Shown: positions 9,814 to 19,416 of the stretch, piece by piece
Layout: each line of letters begins with the position of its first letter
How positions within the stretch are numbered: the first letter of the stretch is position 1
Origin: Comamonadaceae bacterium
Lineage (GTDB): Bacteria; Pseudomonadota; Gammaproteobacteria; Burkholderiales; Rhodocyclaceae
Reading direction: 5' to 3'
NCBI GenBank assembly: GCA_029255645.1
Contig: JANLJE010000005.1
Location: 42,737 to 106,736 of the forward strand
Length of the DNA: 64,000 bases
The notes under the pieces: model-generated
The model's database searches: none
Seen by the model: the letters and a program-made list of their open reading frames with translations, nothing else
Told to the model about the DNA's origin: nothing
Program-made: the position numbers and the translations under genes

Positions 9814-10301
9814 CGCTGTTCGATTACGGGGTCATCGCCATTGTCGGTGTCTCCCTGCTGATGGGTGTCTGGCGTGGCGTGGTGGGCGAATTGATCGCCC
9901 TCTCGGCCTGGATACTGGCCTTCTTTGCCGCCCGCGAGTTCGGGGCCGAAGTCGGCCTGGGGCTGTTGACCGGCATTGCCGATCCCGCCATCCGGACCTT
10001 GGCGGGTTGGGCGGCGGTCTTTATCGCTGTGCTGATCCTCATGTCCCTCGGACGGCTGGCCGCAAGTGGCATGGTTCGTGCGCTGGGGCTGGGCCTTCCG
10101 GATCGTTTCCTGGGTCTTGTCTTCGGTTTGATCCGGGGCCTGTTCATCGTGCTGGTGCTGGTGGCCGCGGGTGGCATGACTGCCTTGCCCCGACAATCCT
10201 GGTGGGCTCAGGCGCAACTGGCGCAAGCTCTGGAAACGGCGGTACTGGCGGCTCGGGGCTGGCTGCCGGATGATGTAGCTCAACGTATTAAATTCAGATA
10301 G
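9810..10301 (+). CDS. cvpA: CvpA family inner-membrane protein
   Basis: The 163-residue protein has four predicted membrane helices and the family start DYGVIAIVGVSLLMGVWRG. CvpA was first linked to colicin V production; its biochemical role is unclear, and homologues affect envelope stress resistance. It overlaps the SPOR gene by 4 bp and lies 13 bp ahead of purF, the same cvpA-purF pairing as in Escherichia coli. Confidence 0.92.
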   Translation: MTLFDYGVIAIVGVSLLMGVWRGVVGELIALSAWILAFFAAREFGAEVGLGLLTGIADPAIRTLAGWAAVFIAVLILMSLGRLAASGMVRALGLGLPDRFLGLVFGLIRGLFIVLVLVAAGGMTALPRQSWWAQAQLAQALETAVLAARGWLPDDVAQRIKFR

Positions 10302-10314
10302 TTAGGAAGTTCAT

Positions 10315-11850
10315 ATGTGCGGTATTCTGGGTGTAGTCGCCACCACTCCGGTGAATCAGCTTCTTTATGATGGCCTGATGGTGCTCCAGCACCGGGGCCA
10401 GGACGCGGCGGGAATCGCCACGGCCGAGGGCAATACCTTCCATTTGCACAAGGGCCCGGGCCTGGTGCGGGACGTGTTCCGCACCCGCAACATGCGCGCC
10501 CTGCCCGGCAACTGGGGCATCGGCCACTGCCGTTATCCCACCGCCGGTTCGGCCTGGAATTTTGCCGAATCGCAGCCTTTCTACGTGAACTCCCCCTTTG
10601 GCATCACCCTGGCCCATAACGGCAACCTGACCAATGCCGAGGAATTGAAACAGGTGATGTTCGAGAAGGATCTGCGCCATGTGAACACCAATTCCGATTC
10701 GGAAGTGCTGCTCAACGTGCTGGCCCATGAACTCCAGGCCCATGCCAAGGGGCCGAAGCTCGATCTGGACACCATCTTTGCCGCCGTGGCCGGGGTGCAT
10801 CGCCGCTGCAAGGGCGCCTATGCGGTGGTGGCCATGATCGCCGGCTATGGCCTTTTGGCCTTCCGCGACCCCTACGGCATCCGCCCCCTGATGGTGGGCA
10901 GCAACGAGACCCCGGCCGGGACCGAGTATCTCGTCGCTTCCGAATCCGTCGCCCTCGACACCCTGGGCTTCCAGGTGATGCGCGACGTGGACCCGGGTGA
11001 AGCCATCTTCATCGACCTGAACCGTCATTTCAGTGCCCACCCGTGCGCGGAAAATCCCGTGCTCGCCCCCTGCATCTTCGAATATGTCTATCTGGCCCGG
11101 CCCGATTCCATGATGGATGGCGTCTCGGTCTATGAAGCCCGGCTGTCCATGGGCGAATTCCTGGCCGAGAAGGTGCGGAAATACATTCCGCCGGAGGAAA
11201 TCGACGTGGTCATCCCCATTCCCGACTCCAGCCGTCCCTCCGCCATGCAGCTGGCGCAGAAGCTGGGCATTCCTTACCGGGAAGGTTTCGTCAAGAATCG
11301 CTATGTGGGCCGCACCTTCATCATGCCCGGCCAGGCCATGCGCAAGAAGTCGGTACGCCAGAAGTTGAATACCGTGGGCCAGGAATTCAAGGGGAAAAGA
11401 GTGCTGCTCGTCGATGACTCCATCGTGCGCGGCACCACCAGCCGGGAAATCGTGGAAATGGCCCGCGCCGCCGGGGCGCTCAAGGTCTATTTCGCTTCCG
11501 CCGCGCCGCCGGTGCGCTATCCCAACGTCTATGGCATCGACATGCCGACCCGGGCGGAACTGATCGCCACGGGCCGTAGCGGCGAAGAAATCGCGAAGGA
11601 GATCGGCGCCGACGCCCTGGTGTATCAGGACCTGGAAGCCCTGGAAGCCTCGATCACGGCCCTCAACCCCAAGCTGACGCGCTTTGATACCTCCTGCTTC
11701 AACGGCTGCTACATCACCGGCGATGTCACCCCCGAATACCTCGACTGGGTGGAGAGCCGGCGCGGCGGCAAGACTTCGTCCGGCGACGACGAAGGCACCG
11801 GCTCGCGCCAGATGGTGCTTGGCCTGGCGCCCGACGAGGGGGATGAGTGA
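10315..11850 (+). CDS. purF: Amidophosphoribosyltransferase
   Basis: PurF makes phosphoribosylamine from PRPP and glutamine, the committed step of purine synthesis. The 511-residue protein begins MCGILGVV, so Cys2 becomes the N-terminal nucleophile of the class II glutaminase after Met removal. The phosphoribosyltransferase half carries the PRPP loop [13 protein letters not shown]. Aggaag stands ahead of the ATG. The final TGA is shared with the metZ ATG. Confidence 0.97.
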   Translation: MCGILGVVATTPVNQLLYDGLMVLQHRGQDAAGIATAEGNTFHLHKGPGLVRDVFRTRNMRALPGNWGIGHCRYPTAGSAWNFAESQPFYVNSPFGITLAHNGNLTNAEELKQVMFEKDLRHVNTNSDSEVLLNVLAHELQAHAKGPKLDLDTIFAAVAGVHRRCKGAYAVVAMIAGYGLLAFRDPYGIRPLMVGSNETPAGTEYLVASESVALDTLGFQVMRDVDPGEAIFIDLNRHFSAHPCAENPVLAPCIFEYVYLARPDSMMDGVSVYEARLSMGEFLAEKVRKYIPPEEIDVVIPIPDSSRPSAMQLAQKLGIPYREGFVKNRYVGRTFIMPGQAMRKKSVRQKLNTVGQEFKGKRVLLVDDSIVRGTTSREIVEMARAAGALKVYFASAAPPVRYPNVYGIDMPTRAELIATGRSGEEIAKEIGADALVYQDLEALEASITALNPKLTRFDTSCFNGCYITGDVTPEYLDWVESRRGGKTSSGDDEGTGSRQMVLGLAPDEGDE

Positions 11851-13028
11851 TGGACGCAGCCCGCTACCAGCAAGAAACCCTGGCGGTGCGCGCCGGCCAG
11901 GAGCGCAGCCAGTTCGGCGAGCATTCCGAAGCGCTCTACCTCACTTCGAGCTTCGTCTTCGAGAGCGCCGCCCAGGCCGCGGCACGTTTTTCCGGCGAGG
12001 AGGCGGGCAATGTCTATGCCCGTTTCTCCAACCCCACGGTGAGCATGTTCCAGCAGCGTCTCGCCGCCCTGGAAGGGGCCGAGGACTGTGTCGCCACGGC
12101 AAGCGGCATGTCGGCCATCATGGCCCTCTGCCTCGCCCATCTCAAGGCGGGCGAGCACATCGTCGCCTCCAACGGCCTCTTTGGCGCCACCTTGCAGCTG
12201 TTTGGCAACATCCTCTCCCGCTGCGGCATCGCCTGCACCCTCGTGCCCCAGACCGATCCCCTGGCCTGGGAGGCGGCGATCCGGCCCGAGACCCGGCTGT
12301 TTTTTCTCGAGACCCCCTCCAACCCGCTCACCCAGGTGGCGGACATCCGCGTGCTGGCCGACCTTGCTCATCGGCATGGCATCCTGCTGGCGGTAGACAA
12401 CTGCTTTTGCACCCCCATCTTGCAGCGGCCTCTGGAACTGGGGGCGGACCTGGTGGTGCATTCGGCCACCAAATACCTGGACGGCCAGGGCCGGGTGCTG
12501 GGCGGCGCGGTGTGCGGCCCGAAAAAGCTCACCGAGGAGGTATTCAAATACCTGCGCACGGCCGGGCCGACGCTTTCTGCCTTCAATGCCTGGGTGCTCT
12601 TGAAGGGCCTGGAAACCTTGAAGCTCAGGATCGAAGCCCAATCCGCCAGTGCCCTGCAACTGGCCACCTGGCTGGAAGCCCATCCCCAGGTGGCGCGGGT
12701 GTACTACCCCGGGCTTGCCTCCCATCCCCAGCACGAGCTCGCCCTGCGCCAGCAGAAAAGCGGCGGCGCCATCGTCAGCTTCGAGGTCAAGGGCGGCCGG
12801 GCCGAGGCCTGGCGGGTGGTGGATCACTGCCGGCTGCTGTCGATCACTGCCAATCTGGGCGACACCAAGACCACCATCACCCATCCGGCCAGCACCACCC
12901 ATGGCCGCATCAGTCCCGAAGCCCGGGCGGCGGCCGGCATTTCCGAGGGCCTGCTGCGCATCGCCGTGGGCCTGGAAGCGTTGGTCGATATCCAGGCCGA
13001 TCTGGAGCGGGGCCTCTCCCGTCCCTGA
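11850..13028 (+). CDS. metZ: O-succinylhomoserine sulfhydrylase
   Basis: MetZ is a Cys/Met-metabolism PLP enzyme making homocysteine directly from activated homoserine and sulfide. The 392-residue protein has the PLP lysine K208 in HSATKYLDG, and YARFSNPTV and SGMSAIMA motifs. I chose ATG 11850, which overlaps the purF stop as TGATG; a GTG codon directly before it would add one residue. The purF-metZ linkage is usual in Betaproteobacteria and Pseudomonas. Related gamma-synthase activities cannot be told apart from sequence alone, but context favours MetZ. Confidence 0.9.
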   Translation: MDAARYQQETLAVRAGQERSQFGEHSEALYLTSSFVFESAAQAAARFSGEEAGNVYARFSNPTVSMFQQRLAALEGAEDCVATASGMSAIMALCLAHLKAGEHIVASNGLFGATLQLFGNILSRCGIACTLVPQTDPLAWEAAIRPETRLFFLETPSNPLTQVADIRVLADLAHRHGILLAVDNCFCTPILQRPLELGADLVVHSATKYLDGQGRVLGGAVCGPKKLTEEVFKYLRTAGPTLSAFNAWVLLKGLETLKLRIEAQSASALQLATWLEAHPQVARVYYPGLASHPQHELALRQQKSGGAIVSFEVKGGRAEAWRVVDHCRLLSITANLGDTKTTITHPASTTHGRISPEARAAAGISEGLLRIAVGLEALVDIQADLERGLSRP

Positions 13029-13033
13029 CGCCC

Positions 13034-14272
13034 ATGCCCACCCTGGACATCGACCGGCTCCAGCCTGGCATTTTCATCTCCCTTGCCGAGCTGGGCTGGC
13101 TGACCCATCCTTTTTTGCTCAACCAGTTCCGTCTGGCGAACGAGAAGCAGATTCAGGCGCTGCGCGAAATGGGCCTGAAAACCGTGGTGTGGGACCCGGA
13201 GCGGAGCACCGTCCAGCCCCTGCCCGAGGCCAGCGTCCATGAGGACGAGCCGGACTTCGGTGGCCTGGCCCTGGCCGGCATGCTCGACGAGAAGCGCCAG
13301 CGGGTCGCCCGGGTTCAGGCCCAGCGCGACCGTCTGGCCCGGCGCGAGCGGGAGTTCGAACAGGAGGCGGCCTCCGCTTCCGAGGTGCTGAAGGACCTGG
13401 CCTCCCGCCCCACCGAATCGCATGTCAAGGCCCAGGCCATGGTGGGGCGTATGGTGGAAGAGCTGATGGGGGCCGAAAGCGTCACCATCCATCTGGTGAA
13501 CCTGAAGGGCAAGGACCATGGTCTGGCCCTTCACTCCCTGAATGTGATGGTGCTCTCCCTGCTCCTGGGGCAGGCCATCAAGCTCCCGGCCGAGGATCTG
13601 AGGAACCTCGGCCTGGGTGCCCTGTTCCATGACGCGGGCAAGGGGGAGATTCCACCGCGCATCCTGCGTGCCGCCAGCCGCACGCCACCGGAAGAAGCGT
13701 TCTACCAGGCTCATGTGGGTTATGGCATCAAGGCCGTGGCCGGCATGAAGAACATGACCACTCCGGCCCGCAACATCATCGCCTGCCACCACGAAAGCTG
13801 GGATGGCAGCGGTTTCCCCAACCGTCTGGCCGCAGAGAAAATTCCCAGGCTGGCCCGCATCGTCGCCCTTGCCAACCGCTACGACAACCTCTGCAATCCC
13901 TTTGACCTGAAGCTGGCCAAAACCCCGGCCGAGGCGCTCAGGCAGATGTTCCGGGGCGAGGCGGCCCGTTACGACCCGGATCTGCTGCAACGCTTCGTGA
14001 AGACGATGGGGGTGTTTCCGCCGGGGAGTTTCGTCAGCCTCGACAACGGGGCCGTGGGCCTGGTGGTGGAGAGCAATCCCGGCGATCTGCTGCGCCCCCT
14101 GATCATGCTGCACGACCCGGACGTGCCGCGCGGCGAGGCCATCCTGCTTGATCTGCGCGATACGGACCTGAAGATCGAGGCGGCCTTGAGCCCCGCCAGG
14201 CTGCCGCTCGAAACGGTCGAATATCTGGCGCCCCGGGGCCGTATCGACTATTACATCGAGGGCACAGCCTGA
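13034..14272 (+). CDS. HD-GYP domain cyclic-di-GMP phosphodiesterase
   Basis: The N-terminal part (residues 1-130) resembles the DUF3391 domain often found ahead of HD-GYP. It is followed by a charged helix and the HD-GYP domain. The metal-binding HD is at 199-200 in FHDAGKGEIP; a downstream HHESWDGSGFP contains the GYP position as GFP (260-262), an allowed variant. These enzymes hydrolyse cyclic-di-GMP to GMP. The ATG at 13034 lies 5 bp after metZ, so the gene is probably the last of the operon. A much longer in-frame reading that runs back through metZ is only an open antisense-like frame. Confidence 0.88.
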   Translation: MPTLDIDRLQPGIFISLAELGWLTHPFLLNQFRLANEKQIQALREMGLKTVVWDPERSTVQPLPEASVHEDEPDFGGLALAGMLDEKRQRVARVQAQRDRLARREREFEQEAASASEVLKDLASRPTESHVKAQAMVGRMVEELMGAESVTIHLVNLKGKDHGLALHSLNVMVLSLLLGQAIKLPAEDLRNLGLGALFHDAGKGEIPPRILRAASRTPPEEAFYQAHVGYGIKAVAGMKNMTTPARNIIACHHESWDGSGFPNRLAAEKIPRLARIVALANRYDNLCNPFDLKLAKTPAEALRQMFRGEAARYDPDLLQRFVKTMGVFPPGSFVSLDNGAVGLVVESNPGDLLRPLIMLHDPDVPRGEAILLDLRDTDLKIEAALSPARLPLETVEYLAPRGRIDYYIEGTA

Positions 14273-14338
14273 TCCGGGCAGCGTGTTATACTTCGCCCCC
14301 CATTGTGGCCGGGCTTCAGTCTCCTGCGCCCTACCATT

Positions 14339-14355
14339 AAGACGATAGACGTCTT
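14339..14355 (+). other. small hairpin in the rhlE leader
   Basis: A 6-bp stem (aagacg with cgtctt) encloses a 5-nt loop about 80 bp upstream of the rhlE start. The 162-bp gap between the HD-GYP gene and rhlE also has a TATACT at 14287-14292 without a recognisable -35. This could be part of a structured 5' leader; the evidence is weak. Confidence 0.25.
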
Positions 14356-14434
14356 TCCGGTTTTACCTCCCTGACGAATGTCCGCCCAGACTGACCTGCT
14401 GCTTGCAGGTGGTCGGCATCAGGAGCTTTATCCC

Positions 14435-15814
14435 ATGAAATTTACCGAACTGGGCCTCTTGCCCGAGTTGCTGCTTGCCGTGAACGATACCGGTTATACC
14501 GATCCCACCCCCATTCAACAAGAAGCCATTCCCGCCGTGCTCAAGGGCCTGGACCTGATGGCTTGTGCCCAGACCGGCACCGGCAAGACCGCCGGCTTCA
14601 CCCTGCCGCTGCTGCAGCGCCTGATGACCAGCCGTGGCACCCGTACCGGCAAGGGGCCCCGTGCCCTGGTGCTGGCCCCGACCCGGGAACTGGCCCTGCA
14701 AGTGGAAGAGAGTGTGCGCACCTACGGCAAGCACCTGCCCCTGAAGTCCCTGGCCATGTTCGGCGGGGTGGGCATGAATCCCCAGATCGCCGCCCTGCGG
14801 CGCGGTGTGGATATCCTGGTGGCCTGCCCCGGCCGGCTGCTGGATCACGTCAATCAGCGCACCCTGGACCTGTCCGGCGTGGAAATCCTGGTGCTGGACG
14901 AAGCCGACCGGATGCTGGACATGGGCTTCATCCGCGACATCCGCAAGATTCTTGCCCTGATCCCCGCCAAGGGCACCCGCCAGAACCTGCTGTTTTCCGC
15001 CACTTTCTCCGATGAAATCAAGCAACTGGCCTCCGGTTTCATGCACAACCCGGTCTATATCGAAGTGGCCCGCCGCAATGCGCCGACCGAACTGGTGGTG
15101 CAGCGGGTGATTCCCATCGACAAGGATCGCAAGAAGGATGCGCTGCTGCATCTGTTCCAGACCCGGGGCTGGCATCAGGTCCTGATCTTCTCCCGCACCA
15201 AGCATGGTGCCGACGCCCTGGCCCGCAGCCTGGACAAGGCCGGCATCAGCGCCGCTGCCCTGCACGGCAACAAGACTCAGGGTGCCCGGGTCCGGGCTTT
15301 GACCGATTTCAAGGAAGGCAAGCTGGTGGCCCTGGTGGCAACCGATATTGCCGCCCGGGGCATCGACATCGACAGCCTGCCCTATGTGATCAATTTCGAG
15401 TTGCCTAATGTCTCCGAAGACTATGTGCACCGCATCGGCCGTACCGGCCGGGCGGGTACGGAAGGGGAGGCCTACTCCCTGGTCTGCCATGACGAAAAAG
15501 ACTACCTGAAGGGCATCGAGCGCCTGATGAAGAAGGAAATCGAACGCATGGTGCTGCCCGGTTTCGAACCGCTGATGACCCTGGAAAACCCTGCCAGGCC
15601 CAATCCACCCAAACAGGGTCAGGGCCAGGGTCGGGGCCAGGGTCGGGGCCAGCCGGCCGCCGCCCCCCATCGCAGCGACGCAGGCCAGCCCGGCGGTGCG
15701 CGTCGAGGCGGGGGTGGAAATGGTGGAAATGGTGGAAATGGTGGACGGAGCGGCAGTGGGAGTCGTGGCGATGGAGGCGGCAGCCTGCGCCATAACGGCA
15801 CCCGGCACCACTGA
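14435..15814 (+). CDS. rhlE: DEAD-box RNA helicase, RhlE type
   Basis: This ATP-dependent RNA helicase acts in ribosome assembly and RNA decay. The 459-residue protein has the Q motif ([10 protein letters not shown]), Walker A AQTGTGKT (45-52), DEAD at 155-158, SAT (FSATFS), and HRIGRTGR in the second RecA domain. The C-terminal tail of about 65 residues is rich in Gly, Arg, Gln and Asn and built from 9-bp (ggtggaaat) and 12-bp tandem repeats; such tails bind RNA. I chose ATG 14435 because aggag lies 9 bases upstream and MKFTELGL matches the family start. Confidence 0.93.
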   Translation: MKFTELGLLPELLLAVNDTGYTDPTPIQQEAIPAVLKGLDLMACAQTGTGKTAGFTLPLLQRLMTSRGTRTGKGPRALVLAPTRELALQVEESVRTYGKHLPLKSLAMFGGVGMNPQIAALRRGVDILVACPGRLLDHVNQRTLDLSGVEILVLDEADRMLDMGFIRDIRKILALIPAKGTRQNLLFSATFSDEIKQLASGFMHNPVYIEVARRNAPTELVVQRVIPIDKDRKKDALLHLFQTRGWHQVLIFSRTKHGADALARSLDKAGISAAALHGNKTQGARVRALTDFKEGKLVALVATDIAARGIDIDSLPYVINFELPNVSEDYVHRIGRTGRAGTEGEAYSLVCHDEKDYLKGIERLMKKEIERMVLPGFEPLMTLENPARPNPPKQGQGQGRGQGRGQPAAAPHRSDAGQPGGARRGGGGNGGNGGNGGRSGSGSRGDGGGSLRHNGTRHH

Positions 15815-15915
15815 CCCTTGACGCTTCATTGCCCCGGTCAGGATACGGAAAGCGTAGCAAAACGAAGCATTCTGCCGGGTAGTTCCGGTGGCCGGGTGGA
15901 AAGAGGGTGGGGCAC

Positions 15916-15943
15916 CCAACAGGGCGGGGCCTGTTGGCTTTCA
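15916..15943 (+). terminator. weak hairpin terminator downstream of rhlE
   Basis: A perfect 8-bp inverted repeat (ccaacagg with cctgttgg) has a 6-nt loop and is followed by ctttcat. The U tract is poor. The rest of the 270-bp gap 15815-16084 is AT-richer near its right end and shows no gene. Confidence 0.4.
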
Positions 15944-16084
15944 TGCGGGCCGTCAGCGGGGGGCGCGGCCTGGCTCGGCTGGATGCTCAATTTTTTCCGA
16001 TGAAAAGCTTAATCACGTCCTGTTTTTTTGTATTTGAATAAAGCTTATCCTCACACGGCTTGATCATTTTCAATGGAGACTGTC

Positions 16085-16981
16085 ATGAAATTTTTTTCCC
16101 TTTTTGCCGCCGCGCTGGTCATGAGCCTGACGCTGACGGTCAGTGATGCCGAAGCCGCCAAGCGCTTTGGCGGCGGCAGGTCCGCCGGCATGCAGCGTCA
16201 GGCCACCACGCCACCGCCCGCGGCTGCCCCCACTGCCACCAAACCCGCCCCGGCTGCAGGTCAGGCGGCACAACCCAGGCGTTCCTGGATGGGGCCTCTG
16301 GCGGGTCTGGCCGCCGGCCTGGGTCTGGCTGCCCTGGCATCCCATTTCGGCTTCGGCGAGGAACTCGCTTCCATGATGATGATCGGCCTCCTGGTGCTGG
16401 CCGTGTTGATGGGGGTGGGCTTCATCATGCGCAAGAAGGCCATGGCCAGGCAGGCGGGTCTGGGTGGGGTGGGTGGCATGCAGTATGCCGGCGCAGGCGC
16501 TGCTGCCGGTCCGGGTCGTGCGCCCCAGGCGGCACCTGAGTATCTCCAGGGTTCGGCCAGCAGTTTCCAGCCGGAACCGGATCGAGCCGCTAACGGCGTC
16601 GGCAACATTCCCGCCCATTTCGATGGGGAGAGTTTCGTGCGCAATGCCAAGGTGAACTTCATCCGTCTCCAGGCTGCCAACGATGCCGGCAATCTGGACG
16701 ACATCCGCGAATTCACCACGCCCGAAATGTTCGCCGAAATCAAGATGAACTTCGTCGAGCGGGGTAAGGATGCCCAGCACACCGATGTGGTTTCCCTCGA
16801 AGCCGAGGTGATCGACGTGACTGAGGAGCCGAGCCGTTATGTGGTGAGCGTGCGCTTTCATGGCCTGATCCGCGAAAACGCAGAGGCCGCCGCCGAAGCC
16901 TTCGATGAAATCTGGCATATGACCAAGCCCACCGACGACAGCCGGGGCTGGGTGGTGGCCGGGATTCAGCAGCGTCAGTAA
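16085..16981 (+). CDS. Tim44-like domain membrane protein
   Basis: The 298-residue protein has a signal peptide (MKFFSLFAAALVMSLTLTVSDAEA, cleavage near residue 24), a Pro/Ala linker, and two hydrophobic segments (about 70-90 and 95-118). The C-terminal Tim44-like domain (about 180-298, from FVRNAKVNFIRLQAAND) closes it. In mitochondria Tim44 tethers the import motor; bacterial versions are membrane-associated proteins of unknown role. A tggag precedes ATG 16085 by 8 bases, so I prefer it to an in-frame ATG at 16073. Confidence 0.88.
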   Translation: MKFFSLFAAALVMSLTLTVSDAEAAKRFGGGRSAGMQRQATTPPPAAAPTATKPAPAAGQAAQPRRSWMGPLAGLAAGLGLAALASHFGFGEELASMMMIGLLVLAVLMGVGFIMRKKAMARQAGLGGVGGMQYAGAGAAAGPGRAPQAAPEYLQGSASSFQPEPDRAANGVGNIPAHFDGESFVRNAKVNFIRLQAANDAGNLDDIREFTTPEMFAEIKMNFVERGKDAQHTDVVSLEAEVIDVTEEPSRYVVSVRFHGLIRENAEAAAEAFDEIWHMTKPTDDSRGWVVAGIQQRQ

Positions 16982-17005
16982 GCCCCTGTTGCTTCAATGA
17001 GCCAG

Positions 17006-17034
17006 GCCGCCGGCTTTTGCCCGGCGGCTTTTTT
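17006..17034 (+). terminator. intrinsic terminator after the Tim44-like gene
   Basis: An 8-bp perfect GC stem (gccgccgg with ccggcggc), 7-nt loop and six T residues. It separates the Tim44-like gene from the zorA-like operon that starts at 17108. Confidence 0.9.
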
Positions 17035-17107
17035 GTATGCGCGGGGTGCGGACGCACTAGAATTGCCGCTTTGTGCCTCGCGGCCGATTTTCTTCAAAGC
17101 GGATTTC

Positions 17108-18700
17108 ATGAACATGCTTGCCACCCTCTGGAATGGCCCCGGGGGCACCGGATTGATCTTTGCCCTGTTGGCCCTCATCGCCCTGGGTTTCATCTTGCGT
17201 TTCGTGCTGCCGGCCCTGTTCTTGCTGCGGGAACTGGGCCGGGCCGTGCAGCGGCTCGAAAAACTTGCGGTCAGCAAGGCGCCCCCGGACCCGGACGCCA
17301 TCGCCAGTCAGGTGATGACCTCCCCGCGCCTGGCCCACCTCTGGCGCGAATACGCCCAGACCCTGCACGGCATCACCGTCGCCGACGCCCAGGGCAAGCC
17401 CAAGGTCGGCGCCTGGCGGGCCACGGCCATGGCCGAGACCTTCTTTACCGAAGCGGCGCTGGTGGAAACCCCGCTCAAGACCGAGTTTTACAAGCACCTG
17501 CCCGGCATCCTCACCGGCATCGGCATCATCGGCACCTTCACGGGCCTGATCGTCGGCCTCACCCATTTCGAGGTGAATGGCGATGCGGACACGGTGCGCC
17601 AGAGTCTCAAGACCCTGATTCAGGGCGTTGGCCACGCCTTTCAGGTTTCCGCCCTGGCGATCACCCTGGCCATGGTGGCCACCTGGATCGAAAAATCGCT
17701 GGTCACCCTGGGCTACCGCAAGGTGGCGCGGCTCAACGAACTGATCGACAGCCGGTTCGAAGGCGGGGTCGAAGAGGAATACCTGGCCCGGCTGGTGCGC
17801 GCCAGCGAGATTTCTGCCCATCAGGGCGGGCAACTGCGTCAGGCCCTGGTGGGCGAACTGCGCCAGAGCCTCGGCGCCCTGATCGAGCAGCAGAACGAAC
17901 AAGCCGCCAGGCAGCAGGAGCAGATCGCCGCGGCGGTCGCCAATGCCGTTGCACGGGCCGTGGGAGAGGCCCTGCGCGAGCCCCTGGGGCGCATGGCGGC
18001 GGCCGTGGAAAAGGCCGGTGGTAGCCAGGGCGAGGCCACGGCCCGCACCCTGGAACCCCTGCTGGGCCGCTTCATGGCCCGCATGGAAGCCCATCTGGGC
18101 GAGGGCCAGTCGGGTCTAAATGCGCTCCTGGGTCGCACCTTCGACTCCCTCGACAAGGTCGTGGGCGAACTGGGGCGGGTCGCCGCCCGCCTGGACGGGG
18201 CCGGGCAGGGCGCCGTGAGCCGGGCCGCCGGGCAATTGCAGGATGCGGGGGTCGGCGTGGGCCGCGCCGCCGACACCTTCGCCCAGGCCAGCGAACAACT
18301 GGTGGCGGCTGCCGCCTCCCTCACCGCTGCCGCCATGGAAGCCGGCGAGGTGATGCGCGAGCAGGGCCGCACCCGGGATGCCTTTGCCCTGATGCTGGGC
18401 GACCTCGAATCCATTCTGGAAAACGCCCGCCGCGAAGCCTCGCTCACCAGCGAACTTGTCTCCCGCCTCGAAGCCGCCGGCGGTGCCCTGGCCCGGGCCG
18501 AGGGCGAAGCCAGGAACTATCTGGAAGGGGTGAACCGGGTGCTGGCAGAAGCGCACGGCCGCTTTGCCGAGAACGTGGAACGCACCCTGCGTCAGGGCAA
18601 TTCCCAGTTTCACAAGGAGCTATCCACCGCCGTCGATTACCTCAAGGGCGCCATCGAGGAACTGGGGGATACCCTGGAAAACCTGGCGAGCCGCAAATGA
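17108..18700 (+). CDS. zorA: ZorA-like MotA/TolQ/ExbB-family motor channel with long tail
   Basis: The 530-residue protein has three apparent membrane segments: about 14-40, 131-155 (LPGILTGIGIIGTFTGLIVGL) and 173-198 (GVGHAFQVSALAI, then EKSL). The last two match the proton-channel core of MotA/TolQ/ExbB and closely resemble ZorA. A soluble helical tail of about 330 residues follows, rich in Ala, Gln and Glu, as expected for the intracellular ZorA tail. In Zorya anti-phage systems ZorA5ZorB2 is a peptidoglycan-anchored, ion-driven motor that passes a signal to ZorC/ZorD or other effectors. The ATG at 17108 gives MNMLATLW; the longer upstream reading crosses the terminator. zorB overlaps by 4 bp. 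A general MotA/ExbB relative is the alternative. Confidence 0.78.
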   Translation: MNMLATLWNGPGGTGLIFALLALIALGFILRFVLPALFLLRELGRAVQRLEKLAVSKAPPDPDAIASQVMTSPRLAHLWREYAQTLHGITVADAQGKPKVGAWRATAMAETFFTEAALVETPLKTEFYKHLPGILTGIGIIGTFTGLIVGLTHFEVNGDADTVRQSLKTLIQGVGHAFQVSALAITLAMVATWIEKSLVTLGYRKVARLNELIDSRFEGGVEEEYLARLVRASEISAHQGGQLRQALVGELRQSLGALIEQQNEQAARQQEQIAAAVANAVARAVGEALREPLGRMAAAVEKAGGSQGEATARTLEPLLGRFMARMEAHLGEGQSGLNALLGRTFDSLDKVVGELGRVAARLDGAGQGAVSRAAGQLQDAGVGVGRAADTFAQASEQLVAAAASLTAAAMEAGEVMREQGRTRDAFALMLGDLESILENARREASLTSELVSRLEAAGGALARAEGEARNYLEGVNRVLAEAHGRFAENVERTLRQGNSQFHKELSTAVDYLKGAIEELGDTLENLASRK

Positions 18701-19416
18701 GCCTGGGCAAACGCAACGCGCTGCCGCGCCGGCCCCGGCGGGACGAGGCCGAGCGGCCATTCTGGATTTCCTTTTCGGATCTGATGACGGCGCTGATGGT
18801 GCTGTTTCTGGTCGCCATGACGGTGGCCCTGCTGGCGATCACCGACGAAATCTCCGCAACCGAAGACCAGAAGGCGGCGCGGGAAGACGACATCGCCAAA
18901 CTCATGGCCAGCCTCCAGATTGCCACGGCCGATTTTCCCGGCATCACGGTGCGCGGCCGGGTGGTGGATTTTGGCGACCGGGCCCGGTTCGACAGCAACA
19001 GCCACAAACTCAGTGAAGCCCAGGCCCGCCTGCTGCGCACCTTCGTGCCCAAGGTGCTGGCCGCCGCCCGCGACCCCCTGGGCGAAAAGTGGCTAAAGCG
19101 CATCGTGGTCGAAGGCTTTGCCGACGCCCGGGGCAGCTACCTGCACAACCTCAATCTTTCCTTGCAGCGTTCCGAGCGGGTGCTGTGCGTACTCATGGCC
19201 GGCCCGCCGGCCCCCGATGCCCTGAACGATACGGACCGGCAGCAGGTGCGCGACCTGTTCCTGGTCAGCGGCGCCTCCTTCAATGCCCTCAAGGAAAGCG
19301 CCGAAGAAAGCCGCCGGATCGAATTGCGTCTGGAGTTCCTGGAACTAGGTGAAACCCGCGGCCCCTCCCGCCAGCAGGCCCTGGACGGGGACAGCCGTTG
19401 CCCCCTGGATCTCTGA
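18697..19416 (+). CDS. zorB: ZorB-like OmpA/MotB-family stator protein
   Basis: The 239-residue protein has a short basic cytoplasmic start, then one membrane helix beginning FWISFSDLMTALMVLFL (about 22-48). D28 sits in the plug/ion-binding position used by MotB/ZorB. An OmpA-like peptidoglycan-binding domain follows (about 85-175: FGDRARFDSNS, VEGFADARGS, LQRSERVL). This is the ZorB arrangement. It overlaps zorA by 4 bp and the next gene by 1 bp (TGATG), so the three genes are one translationally coupled unit. Confidence 0.78.
   Translation: MSLGKRNALPRRPRRDEAERPFWISFSDLMTALMVLFLVAMTVALLAITDEISATEDQKAAREDDIAKLMASLQIATADFPGITVRGRVVDFGDRARFDSNSHKLSEAQARLLRTFVPKVLAAARDPLGEKWLKRIVVEGFADARGSYLHNLNLSLQRSERVLCVLMAGPPAPDALNDTDRQQVRDLFLVSGASFNALKESAEESRRIELRLEFLELGETRGPSRQQALDGDSRCPLDL

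Noticed and set aside
11684-13033. An N-terminal 450-residue extension of the HD-GYP protein
   Set aside because: The extension is a shifted reading through purF and metZ; ATG 13034 starts a complete DUF3391-HD-GYP protein.
15818-16003. Short open frame after rhlE
   Set aside because: It covers the putative terminator hairpin, has an Arg/Gly/Trp-rich random look and no ribosome site.
17108-19416. Flagellar MotA/MotB or TolQ/TolR assignment
   Set aside because: The channel gene has a 330-residue soluble tail and the partner has an unusual FWISFSDLMTALMVLFL plug; no flagellar, tol or exb genes are near. ZorA/ZorB fits better.
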